A stretch of DNA of 64,000 nucleotides from Dryas octopetala. Lineage: Eukaryota; Streptophyta; Magnoliopsida; Rosales; Rosaceae. The position numbers were made by a program, and so were the translations under genes. Numbering within the stretch: position 1 is the first letter of the stretch; each line of letters opens with the position of its first letter. Location of the stretch: the NCBI GenBank assembly GCA_963921425.1, contig OY992837.1:21220630-21284629 (forward strand), read 5' to 3'. Under the pieces are notes generated by a model. The model was not told where the DNA came from. It saw nothing but the letters and a program-made list of their open reading frames with translations, and searched no databases. Of this stretch, positions 36,586 through 47,587 are shown piece after piece.

Positions 36586-37544
36586 TTAGTCCAATTGTGA
36601 AAAGTCGGTGTTAGGATAGTACCCTCCCGAGCTTGATGTGCCATGAGTGGCCGAGGTTGCACCAGTCGAATTTCATCTTGCCATAAATTCACGTTTTCGT
36701 GCCTCTCAAAACGCTCGTTGTTCTTCGAACATGGTGTTGAGGTTCTTGCCCATAATGATAAAGTCTTCCTGCCTTTGCTTTTGGTCGTCGAACCACCCCA
36801 TAAATTGCTCATGTTGTTTCGACAACGACCGCGCTTCTTCGACAAGGTGGGTGTAAGCCTCGGAAAATGGCGCACTATCGTGTTTGGCTTTCTTTGACTT
36901 ATCTCTACCAGGTGGCCTCGGGCTGGCTCCGGCAAGTGGTTGAAAGGCCGGGGGATCCTCAATCACACTCAATCGAATCTCGTCATCGATATCGGCATCA
37001 GTGGGGGTGTCGACGTCGGTGGGGGTGTCGACATTCTCATGTTGCCACTTCACAAAGTGTTGCATCTTGGCAAAACACTGGTGCCAACCAAAAGGACGGT
37101 TCCTCTTCTCGAGTTATTGGTATCGTGCATTGGCAAAGCTCACCTAGTAACATGAAAAAAAAAAATCAATAAAAACAAATAAATGGTATAAAAATATTTG
37201 AAATTTTTTTTTGGGCCAACAAAGATATTTGAATTTAATTAACCAAAAAAACTCACCACATCAATTTTTGATTGCCCACTAGTGCGTGATCCTTCCGCCG
37301 CCAAGATACATTTCTGATACTTACTAGTGGCTTGCCCTATCTTCTTGAAGTGAGCTTGGACCGCCCCAAGTTGTCACCCATGAGCCAGGGCTTGAGGACA
37401 ATTCCGAATAAATTCATCATACACTTTGCACCAAAAGTCGGTGTTTCTTTGATGGGAGCCAATAACACAATCTTCAGAAAGCTTCATCCAAGCTTCAACT
37501 AGAGCTACCTCTTCACCATTGGACCAATTGAGACCCTTTACCAT
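36586..37544 (-). pseudogene. Harbinger trihelix/NAM-associated-type protein, inactivated
   Basis: Two exons, 37257-37544 and 36586-37143, join at GT/AG borders and keep frame. The N-terminus MVKGLNWSNGEEVALVEAWM is a trihelix/Myb-like fold start, with a second tryptophan in NTDFWCKVYDEF. The C-terminal part is charged and helical (EARSLSKQHEQFMGWFDDQK), followed by a GGYYPNTDF tail like that of the first copy. Stops at 37374 (TGA), 37114 (TAA), 36706 (TGA) and 36673 (TGA) interrupt it, with no frameshift. In active elements this protein works with the transposase. Plant annotation pipelines often mislabel such genes after unrelated host proteins. Confidence 0.7.
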
Positions 37545-37632
37545 GATTGAAATTGCAAAGAAATTTTTTCTACAATATGGGTGAGTGAAAATGATAGATA
37601 GATGTGTGAAAAAAATGAGACGTGAATGCTCA

Positions 37633-37639
37633 ATTTATA
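37633..37639 (-). promoter_or_regulatory. TATA box of the second Harbinger trihelix gene
   Basis: On the minus strand TATAAAT lies about 90 bases before the ATG at 37544. Inferred from position. Confidence 0.45.
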
Positions 37640-37980
37640 GGAAAAGTGATGAAATAGTTATTGGAAATTTTATTAAATTTTTCTGAATTTTTTACTTATT
37701 TTTTGGTATTTTTTAATCCTAATTATAACGGTCATTTATTTGCAGTTGTTAATCACCAACGGTAATTAATTTAGATGGTTAGATATGCGCCACGTGTAAG
37801 GGTTTTTTCAAAAAACAAAAAATAAAAAACTGTCCAAAGATCTGGACCATTGATCCGCAATGGTCCATGGATCTTGACCATTGGTGCACTACACGTCCTC
37901 AACAAAGAGAGTGGCGCACTATCTGTTTGGCTACAGTAAAGCTGCTGAAAGTTTTTTTTTTTTTTGCTTTCCCATTTCAC

Positions 37981-39866
37981 CCTTAAATAATACTTTTATT
38001 CCAACAAAAAGTAACTAGCCCAAATAAAAGCAAAAGGACGAGGAAGTCATTTCAACACCCCCACTTTCTCTCAATTAAACCATCCGCATGTGATTTTACA
38101 CAGTGGGCCCCACTCTCACTCAAGCTCTCACTCTCAATTTTTGCATAGATCACTCTCAAATTTTACCCTTATTTACTCTCACACTCATATTCCGGCCCAC
38201 TAATCAACAAATGATAGTTTGTGTTTACTCTCACCCTCACTCTCACTCTCAGCATTAATCATAGCCATGGTTTTGATTGAATTAAATGGGCAAGAGACAC
38301 ATCTGATTAAATGGGCAAAGACACATCTGTTAATAGCCATGGTTGATTCAATTCAATCAATACGTCTGTTTCAAATGGTTTTGAACAGAAACATGTATCT
38401 CTTCAAATTGATGGGCAAGATAAAACTCACCCATGAGAATAAGCCAAAGAGCCCACCTGTATATGCCTTATATCTTTCAAGGCTTATAACCTTAATATGA
38501 TGAACTTTTTTATAAAGCCCAATACTTAATTCATTTCCACTTACTTTTTCCATTCACATAGAATATGATATTTAAACAAATAAATATATATGTCCATAAT
38601 TAAAATATTTATTACTTAAATATCATAATTCCAAAATGAATTAGCTGCTTCAAATGTGACTTGTATTAGCATAACCAACACCAACTCAAATTTAAATGCA
38701 CATATAGACCATATAATTATCCATCAGAGCTTTCTGAGTTCTACTGAATTGTTATGTGTTAGAGAGGACAAGTAATTGTACGATATTGGAAATGTGAAGC
38801 ACATCAGCGTTAATCGGTACCACTCAAGACAAGAGGAGGGTTATATGGGCATTTGATATAATAAATAGGGATAGTTTAGGAATTGAAAAAATTCATTAAA
38901 GGGAAGCCAAGTGCTTCCCGTGTTTCCTCTTGGCAGCACTTACTAGAAGAAGCACCTCCCATGTGCTTCTTCCAAAACCACTTTTAAGTGCTTCTAAAAT
39001 TGACCCAAAGCACTTTTGAATATTTTGTCAAACAACAATTTTTTCAAGCACAAGTGCTTTTACTCATTTAGAAGTGCTTTTGTCCTTCTAAAAGCATTGT
39101 CTAACGAGCCATTCTTCTATTTCAATTTTTTGAAGTGCATCCAGAAGTGGAATTTGATGGTCATGGGCTGTTGAGGAGGAAATTTAGTTTTTGGGTCTTA
39201 TAGCGCCCATCACGTCATTGGTAATATATCGGTACTAATTGGGCCCAAAGTTCAACTACCAACTGGAAATTTGCAATGAACTTGTGGCCCTGAAGATACA
39301 CTTCCTTCGATGGACAATAGGGCTCCGCTTGCAACCAAAAAATTGAAACTAAGAAGGATTGCAACTTTACAAGGCATCTGCTCCAGTGTATTTGAAATTA
39401 GCTCTTCACTTACACAAAGTTAATACAGATTCTGAATACATTGCTTGAAAATTCGCTTTACAAATCATTGCAGCAACAAAAAGCATATCAGACATCTCAA
39501 AGCTTCATGAGAGACTGAGACTGAGAGTCTGATAGTATGTCTCTCCAATTACAAGGTGCAAATACATTGCCTTCTTTGTTTCCTCGTCCCTTTTTCATTT
39601 TATATAATTACAGTATCAAAAAGGAAAAAAAAAAATGAACTCTATCTTTTGCTAAATGTCTTATCCACTTCTTCTTTGTTAGTGTTCAAAAGCTCGGTGC
39701 AATTTAATGTATATCCACTTCATCTTCTCCAAGGCATGGTGATATGCAGTACATTAATCTCCAAAGAATATTTTGCCAGGAATATGCAATACACAGTCCC
39801 TGCTCTTCTATATTTCCTTGTTTTTAACAGTCTTGTTCCAATGAAAATAGCAGAAACCAGTTTAAC
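37981..39866. other. intergenic with MITE-like repeats; 3' flank of the channel gene
   Basis: No gene is seen. Local repeats occur at 38260-38350 (AAATGGGCAAGAGACACATCTG, repeated imperfectly). At 38880-39110 several AAGTGCTTTT/AAAAGCACTT motifs in both directions suggest an old MITE. The last few hundred bases will hold the 3' untranslated region of the potassium channel gene. Confidence 0.5.
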
Positions 39867-41590
39867 TTATGACCGATTCTGAAACAAATCAGGCAGTGTT
39901 ATCTTCCCGGAGTGGTTGGGGTCAAGCTTGCTGAACTGATTGCAGATTTGAAGTACATCTTTCTCCCCTATCTTTCCCATCTCTTTAAGCTTGTAAATAA
40001 CATACTCTGATTTGCTGCAATAAGCATTCGAGCAAAACAAGGTCTGAGATTATATACGAATTGCAATTTAAATTTGATAAAGCTAACTAAGCTGAAAAAC
40101 GAACATGCATGAATGTGAAACTAATAAGCATTGTGAATAACTTTGGGAATGCTCCCTCTAATTGAGTCTGTAATTGCCAACTCAATTTACTTTAAAGTCT
40201 AAACCATTTGGACTAACTATATCTAAGCACCAAGGCTGGCAAGATACCAAAATTATCAGATTGAGTCTTTACATTCCAATTCAATTTACTCTAAAGTCTA
40301 AACCATTTGGATTTTGGGGGTATTAAGTAGATGGTTGGGTTCTCAGCTGGTTGGTTCATCAATACATACTCATAATACATGTATAATTCACAGGAGATGC
40401 TTAAACAATTATACTCTACATTACTTCAGTATAAATGCATCAATTTCTTCAACTAAAATTAGAAAGAAAGGAAATGATATATAATGACGATTGACGAAGG
40501 AATTGGGATTGGAAATTACTCACCTGATGAAGCCATGGTTGTTGATGTTGGCAGCAAGCAGATCCTCCACAGTGATCTCCCTATGTAACACCCACTTGGC
40601 AATCCTCCTGTGCCTTCTGTCAACCCTGGCCTCTGCCAAATACAGGAAAGCTCGAGCCACCGCCAGTGTCGAAAACAGAAGCCACACGGCGGCGAAAAGT
40701 CTGCCGGGTAGGGTCTTGAAGGCCCTGTCCCCGTACCCAACCGTGGTAACCGACATAACAGACAAGTAAACCGAATCAATCCAATTCAAATCCTCCACGA
40801 AGCACAAAACCAAAGCTCCAACGCCAATGCACAAGACCACCACTCCTAGGGCCAGACCAACCTTGAGTCTGATCCTCATCCTGCCCTTTTCCACATCAAT
40901 AATATAGTCCCTAGCGGAAAAGGAAAAGCCATGGTGATGGTGATCATTACGATGACCCATTGGTACTACTCCAGTCAAGATCAAGTTTTCTTGCAAGTCT
41001 AGCACATAGTTAACAACCCCACTTAACAAAATGTCAATGAACCCAAAACCAACCAGCACAAACACACAAGCAAACACCTTTGTTAGTGGTGTTAAAGGAG
41101 CAATGTCACCGTATCCGATGGTGCACATGGTGACAATGCAGAAATAGAGGGCGTCAACAACCGGGTGGGTTTCTATGCCGGAAAATTTGTCCCTGTTAAA
41201 AGAGTAAATTACAACACCGAGCGAAAGATATATGAGAAGCAAGAAGACGCCTTGCCTGATGATGGAGGTGGACTCGGACTGAGGTTTGGGGAGCTGGGTC
41301 GTCTTTGGCTTGAGGTCTTGCATGACGGCCATGGCTGGGGCAGTCCTGCAGCGCTGGAGAGTACCCGGTTTCTTCTTGCGGGTGGTTGAGAATTGAGAGG
41401 ACGAAGAGGAGGAGGAGGAGGAGGACTGTGGGTCTTGGTGTAGTACATGTTGTTGGGGTTCTTTGAAGATGAGCACAGTTGGGTCGCTGATGGACGGAGC
41501 GAGTTTGAATGAGAAATCGTGGTCTTCAATTATGGATTCGAGATGGGGTTGGGGCCTTGTTTGGGCGGCGAGAAAATGTTCCTTTTCCAT
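39867..41590 (-). CDS. TPK: tandem-pore potassium channel, TPK3/TPK5 type
   Basis: Two exons, 40524-41590 and 39867-40014, join at GT/AG borders and keep frame, giving 404 residues. The protein has four predicted membrane segments (about 112-131, 170-193, 242-263, 296-317) and two pore loops with potassium selectivity filters TIGYGD (157-162) and TVGYGD (283-288). Family members form potassium-selective channels, usually in the vacuolar membrane. The cytosolic N-terminus has a serine run (56-65) and RCRTAP (80-85), in the place of the 14-3-3 binding motif of relatives. The C-terminus has one EF-hand-like loop, DPNHSGKITLPD (387-398). The block from IETHPVVDALYF matches the TPK2/3/5 group best. 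It has no breaks. The member number cannot be fixed from motifs. Confidence 0.95.
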
Positions 41591-41981
41591 CGGAGAAAAT
41601 AAGAAAGAGATTCTTTTTAAGATTTTTTCTTTGGAGGGAGTAGATACTAGATAAGATGGTGGGTAGACTGGGGCCGTAAAGTTTGTTTAAAGACTTTTTA
41701 ACTCAAAAGTCTGAATCGTCTGATAGCCGTCTCTCTCTTTGGTTCATGGGCCCACGCCAATTAGGCAACGAAAGGGAGACATGGACGTTTCGCTTTATTA
41801 GTTTATTATAAATAAACAAAGAAAAAATTGGGACTCTTTGTTGGACTTTGCACCCATTTTAAACTCATAATTGATATAGTTTTATGGGATCATAATTTGA
41901 TTACGTAATTAAGCATAGATTATTGAATTTTATTTTCCAAACGGTAATTTAATTAAATAACATATTTTCATTCATCTTAAG
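41591..41981. other. upstream region of the channel gene
   Basis: About 390 bases lie between the channel start codon and the hAT-like element. No clear TATA box was found. The promoter is probably here, which puts the transposon nest immediately upstream of it. Confidence 0.5.
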
Positions 41982-42184
41982 CAAGGAGTTAAATTTCGTT
42001 TTTTAGGGATATGAAAATTTTAGCACTAATTCATCAAATTTTCGATCATATTTCGCCGAAATTCAATAATTTGGCGAAATTTCGCTCAGCCCAGCCATGT
42101 CTCGATCTGCTTTCTCCTTGCTGGCGGCCATCTCTGTCAAATCTGTCTTCTCCTTGTTACAAACCCAGATCTGGTGGCCATCTC

Positions 42185-42396
42185 TGAGAAAATATGTAAT
42201 TGCATATATCATTGATGTATTGTGATTAAACATGAAGGTCTAATTTATACAGAAGCTACAAGCTATTTTAAGTAACAGAAGCTACAATCAAGCTAATTGT
42301 ATTTACATCCTACAATTACTCTAGCCTAAGAGTTGACAAATCACCAGAGGCTAGAATAGCTCTCAATCAGATCATGATAATTTCTTTCCTTTAACA
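42185..42396 (-). repeat. 3' LTR of the young Copia element
   Basis: 212 bases, identical to 47007-47218. The sequence AGAAGCTACA occurs twice inside each LTR. Confidence 0.97.
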
Positions 42397-42407
42397 CTCC
42401 CCCTCAA
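42397..42407 (-). promoter_or_regulatory. polypurine tract of the Copia element
   Basis: On the minus strand TTGAGGGGGAG directly precedes the 3' LTR. This is where plus-strand DNA synthesis starts in LTR retroelements. The TGA stop codon of the gag-pol frame (42404-42406) lies inside it. Confidence 0.85.
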
Positions 42408-45400
42408 GTTGGAGTGTGGATGTTGATGACACCCAACTTGCCTAGATGCAAATGGAAAATAGGTGCGCGCAATGGTTTAGTAAATAAGTGAGCAACTTGT
42501 TCCCCTGTTCGAATATAGGCAGTCTTGATTTCTCCCCTCTGAATTCGCTCACGGATAGTGTGACAATCAATCTCGATATGTTTTGTACGCTCGTGGTACA
42601 CCGGATTTGCAGCAATATATAAAGCGGCTTGATTATCACAAAATAGCTTCGCTGGTTGGGGATGATCAACATGCAAATCTTTTAGCAAGTACCGTAACCA
42701 ACTTAATTCACAGGTGGCTGCAGCCATGGATCGATATTCTGCTTCTGCGGACGAGCGAGCTACCGTGACTTGCTTCTTACTCTTCCATGACACTAATGAT
42801 GTGCCCAGGAATATACAATAACCAGTCACTGATCGACGTGTAATGGGGCAATGAGCCCAATCTGCATCACAGTAGCCAGTCAATTGTAAATTGCTTTGGG
42901 AAGAAAACATCAAACCTTGTCCAGGAGCCGCCTTGAGATATCGAAGAAGGCGATATACTGCATCAAGATGGTGTCGTTGAGGGTCTTGCATGAATTGGCT
43001 CAAGGTGTTGACTGTATATGCAATTTCTGGCCTTGTGATTGTCAGGTAAATTAATTTCCCAACCAAGCGCCGATAGTGAGTAGGTTCATGAAGCGAAGCA
43101 CTACCTGTGGGTGTCAACACCAATTCAGCTTCCATGGGAACCTTTGCTGGCTTGGCACCAAGTAATCCAGCCTCCTCCAATATGTCCAGTGTATATTTGC
43201 GCTGGCAAATAGTGATGCCAGCCTTTGAACGTGCGACCTCGACCCCGAGAAAGTATTTCAAGGGTCCAAGATCCTTAATCCGAAATCGACTGCTGAGGAA
43301 TGCTTTGAGATTATTGATTTCGACCTCATTATTTCCTGTAATGACCATATCATCAACATATAACAAGACAATAGTGAGAGAAGCACCTTTGACTTGAGTG
43401 AACAGAGAGTAATCAGCCTTAGATTGACAGAAACCAATGTCATAGATAGCTGAAGAGAATTCTCGAAACCAACTTCTCGACGCCTGTTTGAGACCATACA
43501 AAGATTTGTGAAGTCGACACACGACATTCTCCCCCTGTCGACAAAAACCCGGAGGGGGCAACATATACACCTCTTCCTGAAGATCGCCATGGAGAAAGGC
43601 GTTTTGAACGTCCATTTGATGTAAAGGCCAGTGGCGAACAGCAGCCACAGTCAACAAGCATCGCACAGAGAGAAGCTTGGCTACCGGTGCGAATGTTTCT
43701 TTGTAGTCGATGCCTTCACGTTGGGTGAATCCCTTGGCAACAAGCCGGGCTTTGTAGCGCTCAAGGGTGCCATCGGAGTGGTACTTGAGTTTGAAAACCC
43801 ATTTGCAGCCGATGGGGCGTTGACCAGGCGGAAGAGGGACGAAACTCCAGGTGTTGTTTGCTTCGAGAGCTTGAATTTCAGCTTGCATAGCCGCAACCCA
43901 CTGAGGGTCCTGGCGAGCCTGATCATAAGTAGCTGGTTCTACCAGTTGGGAAATTTGGGAAACAAAATGGCAATAACCTGGAGATAAGTTGGAATAGGAG
44001 ACATACCGGTATAATGGGTACCGAGTGCTGGACACGGATCGAGAGGGAGCCGAGGGCGTGAGCAAGACCGAATGATGAGCCACATAGTCTTTGAAGTGAG
44101 CAGGTGGTTTGGTGGGGCGAGTAGAGTGACGGGTAGGTGGCAGAGGAGGTGAGGAAGCTGTGGTGGCGTCAAAGATGGGTGCGCCGGAAGGGAGATCAGC
44201 AGAAGGTAGATCGGTGGGAGCAATCGCAGATGAGGGATCGGCGGTGTGGGTGTCGGGGGCTGAGGGGATCGGTGGTGGTGTGGGTGTCGCAGATGGACTA
44301 TGGGGCTGAGGGGATCGGTGGGGTGAATGGGTAGGAGTGATGAGGTCGGTTGGGTTGGGTGGAGAGGAGGGGGTGTTATTTGGGCTGGGCTGAGAGTGGG
44401 TGGTGTGATTTGGGCTGGGCTGGGATTGGGGGGTGTGATTTGGGTTGGGCAGATCTGGGTAGGGGGGTGAATTGAGAAGAGGTAAGATGGGAAAATCATT
44501 TTGGTCTGTGGGTGGTGAAGTAGTGTAAGGAAAAATGTGTTCATGAAAAATGACGTCGCGGGAGCTGAAAATTTTGTGGGTGGCTAAATCATATACTTTA
44601 TATCCTTTTTGGCCAAGGGGATAACCAAGAAAAACGCAACGGCGAGCGCGGATGTCAAATTTGTGGGTGGGTGTGAGGTTGGTAGCATAACAAAGGCATC
44701 CAAAAACTCTCAAGTGTGTATAAGTGGGTGGTGTGGCATTTAAAATTTCGTAGGGGGATTTATGAGAAAGCAAGGGTGTAGGGAGGCGATTTATAAGGTA
44801 ACAGGCAGTATGGATACTCTCCCCCCAAAATTGTAGAGGTAAGTTGGCTTGAAATCGAAGAGCACGACCCACATTTAAAAGGTGTCTATGTTTACGTTCG
44901 ACGACCCCATTTTGTTGTGGTGTGTAAGGGCAAGAATGTTGGAAAATGGTACCGCGAGAATTTAAATAAGAACGCATGAAAAGAAATTCGCCACCATTAT
45001 CAGCACGGAGAGCCTTAATGTCGCGGTGGAATTGAGTCTTAACCCAAGAAAAAAATGATTTCAATAAGGTTGGTGTGTCAGACTTAAAATGCATAAGATG
45101 TACCCATGTGAAGCGAGTGAAATCGTCCACAATAGTGAGAAAATATCGTGTCCCAGAAGGTGTTTGAATTTTGTGGGGTCCCCAAATATCACAATGAATT
45201 AAATCAAACGGTGCAGTAGATTTAATAGCACTAGTAGTAAAAGATAATCGAGTTTGCTTTGCTAAGGGACAAATTTCACAAATATGGTTGGAATCAACCA
45301 TTATTTCGGAATTATTTTTAGCTAGCGAAAGTAAGGGTGCGGAGGAGGGATGCCCAAGGCGCCGATGCCAAAGACTAGCGTTGTGGTGAATATGGTTGGC

Positions 45401-46900
45401 AAGATGAGGATTTTGTCTTGGTGTAAGGTAATAGAGCCCATCAAAATGCTTGCCCAGGCCAATCACTCTCTTCGTATCCATGTCCTGCACAACACAAAAA
45501 TCCGGATAGAATGTCACTATACATCGCAAGGCTCTTGTCAACTTACTAACAGATAACAAATTGACGCGGAATTTGGGTACATAAAGAACTTTATCAAGAT
45601 GTAAGTCAGGTGACAAGTGTACAGAGCCAATGTTTGTGATTGCCGCTTGTCCCCCATTGGGTAAACCAACAAAATCATGCTGAGTATGAACAACATTGTG
45701 GGTTGGTGGTGAGTGAGAAATATGATCTGTTGCTCCGCTATCAACAATCCAATATAGTGTCGAGTGTGGATCTTTGTGTGCTAGATTGCATGTAGGAGAG
45801 AAAATACCTGTGGCATTTGCGAGTGGTGTACCATTACCGTTGCGGAGCATGGCAATAATCTGATTATATTCCTCGGTAGTAAAAGTGGGCCCGCTGGAAG
45901 TGGTGGACTCAGCAGGCTTGGTGGTCTCGGCATTATGGGCTGCTGGTTGTTTCTTGTTCCTGGGTTTCACATTCTTGCCATGCCATTTGTGGCCCACTGG
46001 GAATCCAATAATGTAATAGCACCGGTCCACCAAGTGTCCATCACCATCACAATAGGTGCACTTAAGAGGTTTGCGTGGGAATGAACTAGCAGAAGGGCTG
46101 GAGAACCTGTTGAATGACGACGGCACTGAGGAACGCTGAACCTGCATCGCGTGAGGGTTCTGCCCCAATTCGCGACGACTCGCCACATCCATCTGTCGTT
46201 CGTGTTGGAGAATGAGGCCATGGACTCGGCGTGTGTCAGGAAGCGGACTCATCATCAAAATTGAGCCTCGTATGGTCGAGTAAGAGTCGTTTAAACCCAT
46301 CAGAAATTGCATAACCCTTTCTTTCTCTTCTCGTTCAGCAAGTCCTTTTAGACCCTCACAAGTGCAAGTGAATGGGTCATGATAAGATGCTAACTCGTCC
46401 CAAGAAGCCTTCATCTTGGTGTAATAGGCAGAAACGGTAAGCTGTCCTTGACGATTCTCGACAATTTCTTGTCGAATTTGATAGATCCTGGAATCGCTGC
46501 TTTGTGAGAATCGGTCTCTGAGATCGTTCCAAACCGCAGATGCGATTTCGGTGTACATGATGCTGCCAGCTATATCTGAGTGGACTGAGTTAACAATCCA
46601 CAGTGTGACCATATCATTACATCTCTTCCAGACTGCATATTTTGCGTCCAAGAGATCAGGGGCTTGAATGGTCCCATTGATAAACCCAATTTTGTTCTTT
46701 GCGCTAAGACCCATACGCATAGCACGGCTCCATTGTCCGTAATTGTTTCCATCAAGAGCTTTGGAAACCAGGATCAGTCCTGGATGATCTGAGTGATGCA
46801 AGATATATGGGTCTGAAAGATCCATGATCTTTTCAGATGGTAAGGTGTCGGTTTTGGATGGTTGTTCAGTTAATGAGATGGGCTTAGATGATTCGGTCAT
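42404..46900 (-). CDS. Copia gag-pol polyprotein, intact
   Basis: One frame of 1498 residues from the ATG at 46900, chosen because its context ACAATGA is good and it opens the gag domain. An in-frame ATG at 46987 would add 29 residues but lies 8 bases from the primer binding site. Domains in order: gag; zinc knuckle CX2CX4HX4C (281-294); protease with catalytic D387 in DSGA; pre-integrase zinc region with H512 in HRRLGH; integrase with D571, D634 and E668 (33 residues between the last two); reverse transcriptase with YVDD at 1181-1184; RNase H with D1345 in CDADW. All catalytic motifs are present. The serine/proline-rich stretch after the integrase is normal for this group. Confidence 0.97.
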   Translation of the reverse strand: MTESSKPISLTEQPSKTDTLPSEKIMDLSDPYILHHSDHPGLILVSKALDGNNYGQWSRAMRMGLSAKNKIGFINGTIQAPDLLDAKYAVWKRCNDMVTLWIVNSVHSDIAGSIMYTEIASAVWNDLRDRFSQSSDSRIYQIRQEIVENRQGQLTVSAYYTKMKASWDELASYHDPFTCTCEGLKGLAEREEKERVMQFLMGLNDSYSTIRGSILMMSPLPDTRRVHGLILQHERQMDVASRRELGQNPHAMQVQRSSVPSSFNRFSSPSASSFPRKPLKCTYCDGDGHLVDRCYYIIGFPVGHKWHGKNVKPRNKKQPAAHNAETTKPAESTTSSGPTFTTEEYNQIIAMLRNGNGTPLANATGIFSPTCNLAHKDPHSTLYWIVDSGATDHISHSPPTHNVVHTQHDFVGLPNGGQAAITNIGSVHLSPDLHLDKVLYVPKFRVNLLSVSKLTRALRCIVTFYPDFCVVQDMDTKRVIGLGKHFDGLYYLTPRQNPHLANHIHHNASLWHRRLGHPSSAPLLSLAKNNSEIMVDSNHICEICPLAKQTRLSFTTSAIKSTAPFDLIHCDIWGPHKIQTPSGTRYFLTIVDDFTRFTWVHLMHFKSDTPTLLKSFFSWVKTQFHRDIKALRADNGGEFLFMRSYLNSRGTIFQHSCPYTPQQNGVVERKHRHLLNVGRALRFQANLPLQFWGESIHTACYLINRLPTPLLSHKSPYEILNATPPTYTHLRVFGCLCYATNLTPTHKFDIRARRCVFLGYPLGQKGYKVYDLATHKIFSSRDVIFHEHIFPYTTSPPTDQNDFPILPLLNSPPYPDLPNPNHTPQSQPSPNHTTHSQPSPNNTPSSPPNPTDLITPTHSPHRSPQPHSPSATPTPPPIPSAPDTHTADPSSAIAPTDLPSADLPSGAPIFDATTASSPPLPPTRHSTRPTKPPAHFKDYVAHHSVLLTPSAPSRSVSSTRYPLYRYVSYSNLSPGYCHFVSQISQLVEPATYDQARQDPQWVAAMQAEIQALEANNTWSFVPLPPGQRPIGCKWVFKLKYHSDGTLERYKARLVAKGFTQREGIDYKETFAPVAKLLSVRCLLTVAAVRHWPLHQMDVQNAFLHGDLQEEVYMLPPPGFCRQGENVVCRLHKSLYGLKQASRSWFREFSSAIYDIGFCQSKADYSLFTQVKGASLTIVLLYVDDMVITGNNEVEINNLKAFLSSRFRIKDLGPLKYFLGVEVARSKAGITICQRKYTLDILEEAGLLGAKPAKVPMEAELVLTPTGSASLHEPTHYRRLVGKLIYLTITRPEIAYTVNTLSQFMQDPQRHHLDAVYRLLRYLKAAPGQGLMFSSQSNLQLTGYCDADWAHCPITRRSVTGYCIFLGTSLVSWKSKKQVTVARSSAEAEYRSMAAATCELSWLRYLLKDLHVDHPQPAKLFCDNQAALYIAANPVYHERTKHIEIDCHTIRERIQRGEIKTAYIRTGEQVAHLFTKPLRAPIFHLHLGKLGVINIHTPT

Positions 46901-46994
46901 TGTGGTGGCTATGGTGTTTGTGGAAAGGCCTATTTGTTTTGGTCTGTGTAGAAGCTTATTGTGGCGGAAGCATAACAGAATCACCAAGATTGGT

Positions 46995-47006
46995 GCTCTG
47001 ATACCA
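46995..47006 (-). other. primer binding site, initiator tRNA-Met
   Basis: On the minus strand TGGTATCAGAGC follows the 5' LTR with no gap. It is complementary to the 3' end of plant initiator methionine tRNA, the usual Copia primer. Confidence 0.95.
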
Positions 47007-47218
47007 TGAGAAAATATGTAATTGCATATATCATTGATGTATTGTGATTAAACATGAAGGTCTAATTTATACAGAAGCTACAAGCTATTTTAAGTAACAG
47101 AAGCTACAATCAAGCTAATTGTATTTACATCCTACAATTACTCTAGCCTAAGAGTTGACAAATCACCAGAGGCTAGAATAGCTCTCAATCAGATCATGAT
47201 AATTTCTTTCCTTTAACA
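47007..47218 (-). repeat. 5' LTR of the young Copia element
   Basis: 212 bases, identical to the 3' LTR. It would hold the element promoter. Confidence 0.97.
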
Positions 47219-47403
47219 ATCTCTTGTTCCAAACCCAGCCATGGAGGGAGGATAGAGAAGGGATAGAAGAGAGAGAAGATCAGATTAGGGTGGGAGAAAG
47301 AGATTGGCGCATGACTGTAGGAGAGGGAGGAGAGATAAGAGAGATCATATGTCATATGTGAGTTGCGACACAGTGGCAGTGGCAGTGGCTGGCTGGGAGA
47401 GAG

Positions 47404-47587
47404 AGTCATGGCAAGAAGAAGAAGGAAAGAAAAGAAAAAGGAAAGAAAAGAAAAAGAAAAGAAAAAGGAAAGAAAAGAGAGGAAAGAAAGGAAAAAGGAA
47501 AGAAAAGAAAAAGAAAAAAAAGAAAAGAGAAAAAAAGAAAAAAAAAAAAAAAAAAAGAAGAGGAAGGAAAGAAAAGAAAAAAAAAGG
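47404..47587. repeat. polypurine low-complexity tract
   Basis: Almost uninterrupted A/G sequence (GAAAAGAAAAAGGAAAG patterns) on the plus strand inside the hAT-like element. Lysine-rich open frames here are composition artefacts. It is the counterpart of the polypyrimidine tract in the second copy. Confidence 0.9.

Larger units (their letters stand above)
34335..37980 (-). mobile_element. decayed PIF/Harbinger element, second copy
   Basis: The element has the same gene order as the first copy, on the minus strand: a trihelix gene (37544 to 36586), then a DDE transposase (35938 to 34658). It also shares the downstream AATGAAATAAA and CTGACTTGAC motifs. It lies against the truncated Copia element at about 34335. 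The right border near 37980 is a guess based on the end of the element-like leader. No terminal repeats were recognised. Confidence 0.6.
42185..47218 (-). mobile_element. complete, recent Copia LTR retrotransposon
   Basis: A 5034-bp element with two 212-bp LTRs that are identical by eye, each running TG to CA. A perfect 5-bp target duplication ATCTC flanks it (42180-42184 and 47219-47223). It has a primer binding site, a polypurine tract and one unbroken gag-pol frame. Identical LTRs mean too little time has passed for mutations to accumulate, so the insertion is young. Small size, short LTRs and RE1-like protein motifs suggest the Ale lineage; this is by recognition, not by phylogeny. It may still be able to move. 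Confidence 0.97.

Noticed and set aside
43939..44544. 201-codon frame in a second frame of the Copia element
   Set aside because: It overlaps the proline-rich linker of gag-pol; no separate start signal or known domain.
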